Made by a program: the position numbers and the translations under genes
In this document: piece by piece, positions 15,702-21,934 of the stretch
Numbering within the stretch: the stretch's first letter is position 1
How the letters are laid out: the number at the start of each line of letters is the position of its first letter
Assembly (NCBI GenBank): GCA_011523725.1
Contig: WTGD01000367.1
Coordinates: 1-31,989, forward strand
DNA from: Nitrospinota bacterium
Lineage (GTDB): Bacteria; UBA8248
Direction: 5' to 3'
DNA length: 31,989 bases
The notes under the pieces: generated by a model
What the model saw: the letters and a program-made list of their open reading frames with translations, nothing else
Database searches by the model: none
Told to the model about the DNA's origin: nothing

Positions 15702-16082
15702 CTATGATGCCGGTAACTTCGAGAGACCCATCTTCGCTTCTGACGAAACCTCGAGAACATGGTTGACAATAACGTCCATCGGGTTGCCGTACCCGGACAG
15801 GAAAGCGATCGCATCACGCAACAGCGCCTCAGAACGTTCCCGGCCCACGCTCGGCAGGATGATTAGGCCGGGATGCACTTCCTGAGTGGAAACGAGCCCA
15901 CGGAAATCGCGCGCGTTGGCCGTCACGAGCACTAGATCCTGCTCAATGCATCTGACCAGGACGTGGTAATCCGACGCTCCAAGCCCACCGAAGTCGCGCG
16001 GATGCAGAACAACATGAATCCCTTCTGCATTCAGAGCTTGGGCAATTTTAGGGGACAGACACTCATCGAGAAACAAGCGCAT
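15702..16082 (-). CDS. DUF5615 PIN-like toxin
   Basis: The 126-residue protein matches the DUF5615 (PIN-like, Mut7-C-like) family, usually the nuclease partner of DUF433 antitoxins. The N-terminal MRLFLDECLSPKIAQAL carries the acidic pair D6/E7, and LVLVTANARDFRGL carries D59; the preceding family Asp reads Asn56. Family members are predicted RNases by fold, without a well-studied case known to me. The gene lies 20 bases after the DUF433 gene on the same strand, the standard order. Its C-terminus reaches to within 140 bases of the convergent dehydrogenase gene at 15562. Confidence is high for family and low for activity. Confidence 0.85.
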   Translation of the reverse strand: MRLFLDECLSPKIAQALNAEGIHVVLHPRDFGGLGASDYHVLVRCIEQDLVLVTANARDFRGLVSTQEVHPGLIILPSVGRERSEALLRDAIAFLSGYGNPMDVIVNHVLEVSSEAKMGLSKLPAS

Positions 16083-16102
16083 TATCTTGCCGGAACCGTC
16101 AG

Positions 16103-16693
16103 TCAGGCTGCGTTTCGCCAGGGTCTGCCGGACGGGCGTCCTCGGAGTGGATGGGATTTGGCGTAGATCTCGGCCGCCTCGAACGCTTCGCGCGGAATCT
16201 CAGGGTAGTCTTCTGCGAGAGCATCGATACTGTCTCCATCCTGCAGCCGCCCGAGAATCGCGTAAACCGTCAACCGTGTCCCGGCGATGACCGGTGTGCC
16301 GCCGAGGATGTCCTCATCCGATGTGATGTATCGATCACGGGCTTTTCGGTATCGTTCGGCGTTGCGTAGAGAGTCCGCCGCCAAACGCTTGAGATCGAGC
16401 ATCGCGCCGGGAGTGAATTCGATGGTCTTAAGCTGCATGGGCTCAAGCCGGCTCATATTGGTCCAAATCGCCCGTTTATGGCGCAAAGGGAGGTCCGTGA
16501 GATTAGCTGCTTTCAGGGCATGGAAATAGACCACGGCCCGGATAGGGAGATAGCGCATCGCGCCACCGCGAAGACGGGCCGGGCCGGTGAGGGCCTGCAA
16601 GACGCGGGCTTCCATGGCTTTTTCGATCGTCGTCCGGGACACTCCCGAGAGGGCAGCGGTCTCCCTGATTGTCAAATCGGCTGTGATAGGCAT
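16103..16693 (-). CDS. DUF433 antitoxin with N-terminal helix-turn-helix
   Basis: The 196-residue protein has two parts. Residues about 6-60 look like a small DNA-binding domain (TIRETAALSGVSRTTIEKAME is a helix-turn-helix pattern). Residues 122-182 are a DUF433 domain (YITSDEDILGGTPVIAGTR, then LTVYAILGRLQDG). DUF433 proteins are the antitoxin half of pairs with DUF5615 PIN-like proteins, and such a gene follows directly. At 196 residues it is longer than minimal DUF433 proteins of about 75, because of the extra DNA-binding part. AGGGG precedes the ATG by seven bases. A good promoter and a small inverted repeat lie just upstream, which suits autoregulation. Confidence 0.85.
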   Translation of the reverse strand: MPITADLTIRETAALSGVSRTTIEKAMEARVLQALTGPARLRGGAMRYLPIRAVVYFHALKAANLTDLPLRHKRAIWTNMSRLEPMQLKTIEFTPGAMLDLKRLAADSLRNAERYRKARDRYITSDEDILGGTPVIAGTRLTVYAILGRLQDGDSIDALAEDYPEIPREAFEAAEIYAKSHPLRGRPSGRPWRNAA

Positions 16694-16694
16694 A

Positions 16695-16718
16695 ATTCAT
16701 CCCCTTTTGGGAATGAAT
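16695..16718. promoter_or_regulatory. Candidate operator of the DUF433/DUF5615 pair
   Basis: ATTCAT (16695-16700) and ATGAAT (16713-16718) form an inverted repeat with inner CC/GG matches around TTTT. It spans from the -10 box to the ribosome site, where binding by the HTH antitoxin would block transcription. This is an inference from position and symmetry. Confidence 0.4.
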
Positions 16719-16744
16719 ATAAGGCAAAGCCGTATCGTTTGCAA
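16716..16744 (-). promoter_or_regulatory. Promoter of the DUF433/DUF5615 toxin-antitoxin operon
   Basis: On the minus strand TTGCAA (16744-16739) and TATATT (16721-16716) are separated by exactly 17 bases. They match the sigma70 consensus at four and five of six positions. The predicted leader to the antitoxin ATG is about 15 bases. Confidence 0.6.
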
Positions 16745-17120
16745 GTCTTGCATGGTCAGGCAATTCACGTACCGGGCGGTAACAACCCCTTGTCAGGGGA
16801 TGCTGCGGTCGCTACGATGTCGGAGAGTACCCTTTCCGAGTGCAAGACAGGGATCGCGAAGTGACGGAATTCGAGACGGCGACGCCGGCGGTGCAGAGGA
16901 TGGGCATGCTGGTTGCGGCCGTGGTCGGCTTTTCGAAATGCGCCTCATCGGCGGGGGGCTCGTCGTTATGTGCCGCGATTTGATCAGGAGAGAAAAGGCG
17001 CTCGACGAACTCATCCGGAGCGGGCGGGCGAACCGCGAAATAGCCAGGAAGAACCGAGATGGATTCCTGAAGAGCTCATGAAGAATCACCACGTTCCTAT
17101 TTCCGTATGGGAGTCCAGCC
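16745..17120. other. Intergenic stretch before the ThDP enzyme, possible broken small gene
   Basis: No convincing gene is present. A GTG-started frame (16861-16983, 40 codons) reads VTEFETATPAVQRMGM and stops; a second frame from an ATG at 16938 to 17081 is rich in charged residues. Joined by one frameshift near 16935 they would make one protein of about 75 residues. This could be a decayed gene or chance in GC-rich DNA. No ribosome site is strong. Confidence 0.3.
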
Positions 17121-18806
17121 ATGCCCTTTGAAGTCGGCGCGCCCGCGCACGCGGGCCAGATCGTCGTGGACGCCCTCGTCAGGGAGAACGTCAGGAGGCT
17201 CTATTGCCTCCCCGGCTCCCATCTTCTGCAGTTCTACGACGCGCTCCGCGAAGCCCCCTCCATCGGCCTCGTCACCTGCAAGCAGGAGCCGAACGCCTCC
17301 CTGATGGCCGACGCCTACGGGCGGCTCACCGGAGAGCCCGGCGTGTGCCTGCTCACGGCGGGCCCCGGCGGCGCCAACTCCATCGCGGGCGTGGCGCAGG
17401 CCTACGGCGCGGCCTCGCCGATGGTGCACATCACGGGTTCCGTGCCGCTCGATGCCTCGCGCGAGGCGTTCCACGGGGTGGACGACCCCGACTTTCTGGT
17501 CGAGATGTTCGAGAAGGTCACCAAGTGGAGCGTTCGCGTGAAGCGCATGGAGGACGTCTCGGGCGTCATGGCCCGGGCGTTCCAAATCGCCAGAAGCGGG
17601 CGGCCGGGGCCGGTGCACGTCGAGATACCGAGGCTCGGCGACTACAGCCCCCATCTCTTGCAGGATGCCCCCATCGCGCTGCCCGAATATGAGCCTGCCC
17701 CCACGCAGGTCGTCGCCCCCAATGCGGAGGACGTCGCCCAGTACGCGCGCAGGTTGCTGGCGGCGGAGTACCCCGTCATCTGCGCGGGCAAGGGCGTGAT
17801 GCGGAAAGGCGCTATGGACGAACTTGCGCGGGTCGCCGATAAGTTCTCGATTCCCGTCATCTATCCCCAGGATGCGATGGGCGTCATCCCGGAAGACCAC
17901 CCCCTTGCGGTGGGCCATTACTTCGCCTTCCGGAACACGGAGTTCATGAACGGCGTTACCGAGAAGTGCGACCTGATGATGTTCATCGGCTTGCGCGCCG
18001 CCACGGCGGAGGTGGAGCACATCGAACCCTATGCGCCTGCGGAGCGGATATTCATCGGCTTCGACGATGCGGAGGATGCGCACTACGGCGGTGCGGACGA
18101 GATCGTCGCGGACCCCGGGATGTTCCTGAGCGCCCTGGAGGCGCATCTGGCGGAAGAGAGCGGACGGGCGGGACCCGAGGTGCGGGAGCAGATCGCCGAA
18201 GGAAAGGCGGACTTGAGGAGGCAGGCCCTGGAAGTCATCGCGGGCCATGAGAGCGAGACGCCGATCCATCCGGCGCTGCTGATGGAAAGGCTCAGCCGCC
18301 ACATCAAGCCCGACGCCATCGTCGTCTCCGACGTGGGCAACTGCCAGATGTTCGCGCGCTATTACGTGCCGCTCACGAACCAGTTCTCCTTCATGCAGTC
18401 GGGCGTGTGGAACGCCATGTCCTTCGCGCTGCCCACGGCCATCGTCGCCAAGATGGAATACCCCGAACGCGACGTCATCGGTCTGGTGGGCGACGGCGCG
18501 TTCCTGATGACGATCGGCGATTTCGTGACGGCGAGCGAATACGGCGCGAACATCGTGATGATCGTCCTGAACGACGGCTCCTACGGACAGATAGACCGCC
18601 AGCAGCAGAACCTCTACGGCGCGGCCTACGGCTGTGACTTCAAGAGCCCGAACTTCGCCGGGATGGCGCGCTCGTTCGACGCGTTCGGCGTGCGGGTGGA
18701 GGACCCCGCCGACCTGGACGGGGCCATCGAGGCGGCGCTCGCAGCGGGCCGGCCGGCCATCGTGGAAGTCATGACGCGCGAGCAGCCCCTCCCGAAGATT
18801 TCTTGA
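17121..18806 (+). CDS. Thiamine-diphosphate-binding enzyme (acetolactate synthase-like large subunit family)
   Basis: The 561-residue protein has the three domains of ThDP enzymes in order: PYR domain (about 10-175) with the proton-relay Glu in TCKQEPNAS (E56), a central Rossmann-like domain (about 200-345), and the PP domain (about 380-550) with the ThDP-Mg motif GDG (457-459) to NDGSYG (484-489). Relatives include acetolactate synthase, benzoylformate decarboxylase, oxalyl-CoA decarboxylase and sulfoacetaldehyde acetyltransferase; these motifs do not choose among them. There is no regulatory-subunit gene (ilvH) nearby, which argues against branched-chain biosynthesis. GGGAG before the ATG supports the start. 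An SDR follows after a 314-base repeat-containing gap, so cotranscription is uncertain. Confidence 0.88.
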   Translation: MPFEVGAPAHAGQIVVDALVRENVRRLYCLPGSHLLQFYDALREAPSIGLVTCKQEPNASLMADAYGRLTGEPGVCLLTAGPGGANSIAGVAQAYGAASPMVHITGSVPLDASREAFHGVDDPDFLVEMFEKVTKWSVRVKRMEDVSGVMARAFQIARSGRPGPVHVEIPRLGDYSPHLLQDAPIALPEYEPAPTQVVAPNAEDVAQYARRLLAAEYPVICAGKGVMRKGAMDELARVADKFSIPVIYPQDAMGVIPEDHPLAVGHYFAFRNTEFMNGVTEKCDLMMFIGLRAATAEVEHIEPYAPAERIFIGFDDAEDAHYGGADEIVADPGMFLSALEAHLAEESGRAGPEVREQIAEGKADLRRQALEVIAGHESETPIHPALLMERLSRHIKPDAIVVSDVGNCQMFARYYVPLTNQFSFMQSGVWNAMSFALPTAIVAKMEYPERDVIGLVGDGAFLMTIGDFVTASEYGANIVMIVLNDGSYGQIDRQQQNLYGAAYGCDFKSPNFAGMARSFDAFGVRVEDPADLDGAIEAALAAGRPAIVEVMTREQPLPKIS

Positions 18807-18926
18807 GGGCCTGCCTTGGCTGGATTCCTGGGTTGAGTAGCCTCGTATGTGTTCCCTACACCAGGCATACGACCAAAACGATGTGCGGGGTGAGGACGTG
18901 AAAGAGACGGAAAGGCAAAGGCAAAA

Positions 18927-18954
18927 TGGATTCCGGCTTTCGCCGGAATGACGG
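18927..18954. repeat. REP-like palindrome
   Basis: ATTCCGGC (18930-18937) pairs with GCCGGAAT (18942-18949) around TTTC, flanked by TGG and GACGG. It is a single copy of the palindrome that forms the ends of the MITE-like elements at 5049 and 8072, with a different loop. Confidence 0.75.
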
Positions 18955-18969
18955 TGAGTAATCTCGATT

Positions 18970-18997
18970 GTAGGGGCGGTTCGCGAACCGCCCCTAC
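18970..18997. repeat. Hairpin island D: 28-bp perfect palindrome
   Basis: The half-site is GTAGGGGCGGTTCG, followed directly by its reverse complement. It has the same GTAGGG/CCCTAC boundary and the same length as the palindrome at 4995-5022, but a different inner sequence. Confidence 0.82.
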
Positions 18998-19023
18998 GGA
19001 GCCAAGTCGACCGAGAGGCGTAA

Positions 19024-19044
19024 GGGGGCTTTTCAACAGCCCCC
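19024..19044. repeat. TGTTGAAAA hairpin motif
   Basis: Six bases GGGGCT at 19025-19030 pair with AGCCCC at 19038-19043 around TTTCAAC. It is the reverse form of the motif at 29277-29295. With no following U tract, a terminator role is unproven. Confidence 0.6.
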
Positions 19045-19120
19045 TACGCGCCGGTGAAAGTCTTTCCACCCATTTCCTTCATCACGGAAAATAACCGCTC
19101 AATAATCAAGGAGTTTCAGC

Positions 19121-19903
19121 ATGGACATTCGTCTGGACGGGAAAAAAGCGCTCATCACGGGCGGCAGCCGGGGCATGGGCCGGGGCATGGCGCTCAAGTT
19201 CTCAGAATCTGGGGCCGAGGTGGCGGTCGTCGCGAGGCGGCCCGACGTGCTCGAGGAGACGAGACGCGAGATCGAGGCCGCCACCGGGGGCCGGGTGTTC
19301 GCCTATTCGTGCGATATGAATGACGCGGAGGCGATCAAGGCCACCTGGGCCTCCGCGCTCGATGATATGGGCCAGATCGACATTCTGGTGAACAACGCGG
19401 GCACCTCCACCCGGGGGCCGTTCGAGGAGATAACCGACGAGATGTGGGAGGAGGACTTAGGGTTAAAGCTCTTCGGCGCCATCCGGACCTGCCGCCTCGC
19501 TTTCCCCGCGATGAAGGAGCGCCGCTGGGGCCGCATCATCAACGTCGTGACGGTGGCCGGAAAGGCGCCGCCCGCCACGAGCGCGCCCACGTCCGTCTCG
19601 CGCGCCGCAGGACTCGCGATGACCAAGGTGCTGGCGGGCGAAGGGGCGCCCTATGGCGTCCTGGTGAACGCGCTGTGCACGGGCCGCATCGTGACGGATC
19701 AGATCGCGCGGCGCTACGAGCGGGAGAGGCCCGGGGTTTCCTTCGAGGAATACGTCGCTGAATACGGGCGCGACATTCCGCTCGGCAGGATGGGGACGGC
19801 CGAGGAATACGCCAACATGGCGTGTTTTCTCGCGTCCGACGCGGCGTCTTTCATCACGGGAACGGCGGTGAACATCGACGGAGGGTTCTGCCCTGTCGTG
19901 TAG
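19121..19903 (+). CDS. SDR-family protein with all four catalytic tetrad positions substituted
   Basis: The 260-residue protein has the SDR fold markers: TGGSRGMG (13-20), the NADP-favouring R39-R40 after strand beta-2, NNAG (91-94), and the C-terminal ITGTAVNIDGGF. The classical Asn-Ser-Tyr-Lys tetrad is not present by alignment. The Asn site reads Lys116 (LGLKLFGA), the Ser site Thr144 (NVVTVAG), and the YxxxK motif reads Thr157-SVS-Arg161. The motif APTSVSRAAGLAMTK is coherent and I recall similar sequences in databases as an uncharacterised SDR branch, so this is probably a real subfamily and not decay. It may bind nucleotide without classical hydride-transfer chemistry. The ATG has AAGGAG about nine bases upstream. 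Confidence 0.85.
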   Translation: MDIRLDGKKALITGGSRGMGRGMALKFSESGAEVAVVARRPDVLEETRREIEAATGGRVFAYSCDMNDAEAIKATWASALDDMGQIDILVNNAGTSTRGPFEEITDEMWEEDLGLKLFGAIRTCRLAFPAMKERRWGRIINVVTVAGKAPPATSAPTSVSRAAGLAMTKVLAGEGAPYGVLVNALCTGRIVTDQIARRYERERPGVSFEEYVAEYGRDIPLGRMGTAEEYANMACFLASDAASFITGTAVNIDGGFCPVV

Positions 19904-20015
19904 GTTCGGGGATGTGAGTGCCGGCATCCTTCGGGAGATTCAAAAGGGGAACGGCGCGAGTGTCCGTTCCAGATCATTGCAGGAAGTCTAACCAGCCCGG
20001 CAGCAAGGGTTTTCC

Positions 20016-20083
20016 GTAGGGGCCGCATAGTATGCGGCCCTCCCCGTTCGTGGCATTCGGGTCGCATAATATGCGACCCCTAC
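20016..20083. repeat. Hairpin island E: two sister hairpins with a compensatory change
   Basis: Outer GTAGGGG (20016-20022) matches CCCCTAC (20077-20083). Inside are GGGCCGCATA-G-TATGCGGCCC (20020-20040) and GGGTCGCATA-A-TATGCGACCC (20059-20079). The two stems differ at the fourth pair, C-G in one and T-A in the other, so pairing is kept. Confidence 0.8.
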
Positions 20084-20118
20084 AATCCGGCACATACATT
20101 GAACCGAACCACAAAGCC

Positions 20119-20146
20119 GTCATTCCGGTTTTCGCCGGAATGACGG
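20119..20146. repeat. REP-like palindrome overlapping the 3' end of the glycosylase gene
   Basis: ATTCCGG (20122-20128) pairs with CCGGAAT (20135-20141) around TTTTCG, flanked by GTC and GACGG as in the other copies. The stop codon and the last residues of the minus-strand glycosylase gene are written in this repeat. Confidence 0.78.
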
Positions 20147-20875
20147 TGATCTACGGGTCGATGCGGCGCGGTCGTCTTCAGGATACGGGCATACCGCCCG
20201 CAGCGGGCATTCGCCGCATTTGGGCGTGGGGCGGCAGAAGGTGTGCCCCAGCCGCACGAGCAGGGCGTGGTATTCGTTGAAAAGGGCGGCGTCGGCGGGC
20301 AGGTGCGCTGTAATGCGTTCCTGTAAAACGAGATAGTCCTTGTCCCCGTTCTTCGACGCCTCAAAATGCCCGAGCCTCGCGAATATGCGCTTCGTGTAGG
20401 CGTCCACGACGAAAACGGGCCTCCCGGCGGCGTAGAGGGTGATGGAATCGGCCGTCTCGCGCCCCACGCCGTCCAGCCCTAAGAGTTCCTCGTGCAGCTC
20501 TCCCGTCGGCAGGCCCAGGAATCTGTCCACGTCGCCCTCGAAGTGTTTCGAGAGGTAGCCGATGAAGCCTTTGATTCTTTTGGCCTTCATGTTGAAAAAC
20601 CGGGCGGGCCGGATGAGGCGGGCGAGGCGGTCCACCCGCACTTTCCGGAGCGCATCTTCCGTGAGGAAGCCCTCTCGTTTCAGGTTCCCGATGGCGCGCG
20701 CCGCATTCGCCCAAGAGGTGTTCTGGACGAGAATGGCTCCCAGGCATATCTCGAGCGTCGTCTCGCCGGGCCACCAGTCCTGCGGCCCGAAGCGCGCATA
20801 GAGGCGCTCGTAGATATCCATCAGGCGCTCTCGGCTGAGGCCTGATTCGGTAACTGCGCGTTTTTCCTCGTTCAT
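20120..20875 (-). CDS. Endonuclease III-like HhH-GPD DNA glycosylase, MagIII type
   Basis: The 251-residue protein belongs to the HhH-GPD base-excision repair family. The helix-hairpin-helix is LLGLDGVGRETADSITLYA (131-149), the catalytic Asp is D158 in FVVDAYTKR, and a 4Fe-4S loop is formed by C214, C220, C223 and C229. The lysine that makes Nth a bifunctional lyase is Glu140 here, as in H. pylori MagIII (3-methyladenine glycosylase). The N-terminal ILVQNTSWANA also fits MagIII better than Nth. A monofunctional alkyl-purine glycosylase is thus the best guess. Met at 20875 is preferred to that at 20944, which would add 23 residues without homology. The C-terminal PSFRRKPE and stop come from a REP palindrome. 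Confidence 0.87.
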   Translation of the reverse strand: MNEEKRAVTESGLSRERLMDIYERLYARFGPQDWWPGETTLEICLGAILVQNTSWANAARAIGNLKREGFLTEDALRKVRVDRLARLIRPARFFNMKAKRIKGFIGYLSKHFEGDVDRFLGLPTGELHEELLGLDGVGRETADSITLYAAGRPVFVVDAYTKRIFARLGHFEASKNGDKDYLVLQERITAHLPADAALFNEYHALLVRLGHTFCRPTPKCGECPLRAVCPYPEDDRAASTRRSPSFRRKPE

Positions 20876-20968
20876 GCTCGCCTCGCTCAAGCCCGTGGTG
20901 TAGATTCCTAACAAATATATGGGCAAACGGCGTTTCGCAATCATGAATTCCCAACGAAGGTCAGTTCA

Positions 20969-21934
20969 GTGAAAAAAGGCGCGAAAATTCTGGTGGGCGA
21001 TTGCGCCGGCGTAAAAGGGGGTGAGGACGTCCTCATCGTCACCGACGCCGAGCGCCTCCCCATCGCGCAGGCCCTTTGCGCCGAAGCGTTAGAACGCGGC
21101 GCGCGGGCCACGATAGCAATCTCACCGGCCAGAAAGATAGACAACGAGGAGCCGCCGCCCGCCGTGGCGGAGGCCATGCGGGCGTCCGACGTGGTTTTCC
21201 TGCCCGTCACCCATGCGCTCGCCCATACGCGGGCGACGAGGGAGGCGATTGGCGCTGGCGCGCGCGTGCTCTCGATGACGGCGTTCACGCCCGGCCAGAT
21301 GGAGCGCGGCGGCCTGATGGCGGATTTCAGGGCGAGAAAGCCGCTTTGCGACGCCCTGGCGGCGCGCCTGAGCGAAGCGCGCGAGGTGCGCGTCACCAAC
21401 CCGGCGGGCACCGAACTCACGCTCTCGGTCGAGGGTCGCGCGGGCAACAGCCACGCCTGCGTGATCGACGGCGCAGGCTTCACTGCCGTCCCCAACATCG
21501 AGGCCAACATATCGCCCGTGGAGGGGACGACGAGCGGCACGCTCGTGGTGGACGGCAGCATCCCCTATTACGGCGTGGGCGTGATCGAGGAGCCGGTTAC
21601 TTTTCGCGTTGAGGACGGCTTCGTGCGCGAAATATCGGGCGGGCGGCAGGCGGAATTCCTCAGAACTCTTCTGGCCGCGCAGGACGATGAGTGGGTCTAC
21701 AACGTCGCGCAGTTCGCGGTGGGTCTCAATCCCGAATGCAAGGATTTCACCGGCGAGATGCTGAACGACGAGGGCGTGAACGGCACCATCCACATCGGAA
21801 TCGGCACCTCCGCCAACCTGGGAGGAGACGTGCAGGCCAAGACCCACTTCGACGCCATCATCCGCGCGCCTTCGGTCTGGTTCGACGGCGAGGCCGTCAT
21901 CCGAGACGGCGAGATACTCCTGAACGCGGAATGA
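20969..21934 (+). CDS. M29/NicX-like metalloenzyme, divergent paralogue of the 3337 aminopeptidase
   Basis: The 321-residue protein shares the M29 fold: NPAGTELTLSVEGR, the NIEANISPVEGTTSG turn and the C-terminal metal region. Aligned to the M29 gene at 3337 it keeps Glu178, His275 (GTIHIGIG) and the H293-x-D295 pair, but the second Glu (GEFAFGLN) reads Gln248 (AQFAVGLN). Loss of one ligand would leave a single metal site of His-His-Asp type, as described for 2,5-dihydroxypyridine 5,6-dioxygenase NicX in the same superfamily. It may therefore be a ring-opening dioxygenase or a peptidase-like hydrolase. The start is GTG with GAAGG eight bases upstream. It is the first of five overlapping genes and overlaps hyuA by four bases. 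Confidence 0.82.
   Translation: MKKGAKILVGDCAGVKGGEDVLIVTDAERLPIAQALCAEALERGARATIAISPARKIDNEEPPPAVAEAMRASDVVFLPVTHALAHTRATREAIGAGARVLSMTAFTPGQMERGGLMADFRARKPLCDALAARLSEAREVRVTNPAGTELTLSVEGRAGNSHACVIDGAGFTAVPNIEANISPVEGTTSGTLVVDGSIPYYGVGVIEEPVTFRVEDGFVREISGGRQAEFLRTLLAAQDDEWVYNVAQFAVGLNPECKDFTGEMLNDEGVNGTIHIGIGTSANLGGDVQAKTHFDAIIRAPSVWFDGEAVIRDGEILLNAE

Noticed and set aside
16861..17081. Small gene upstream of the ThDP enzyme
   Set aside because: It would need a frameshift to be one protein, has no strong ribosome site and no family I recognise; listed only as a possible remnant.
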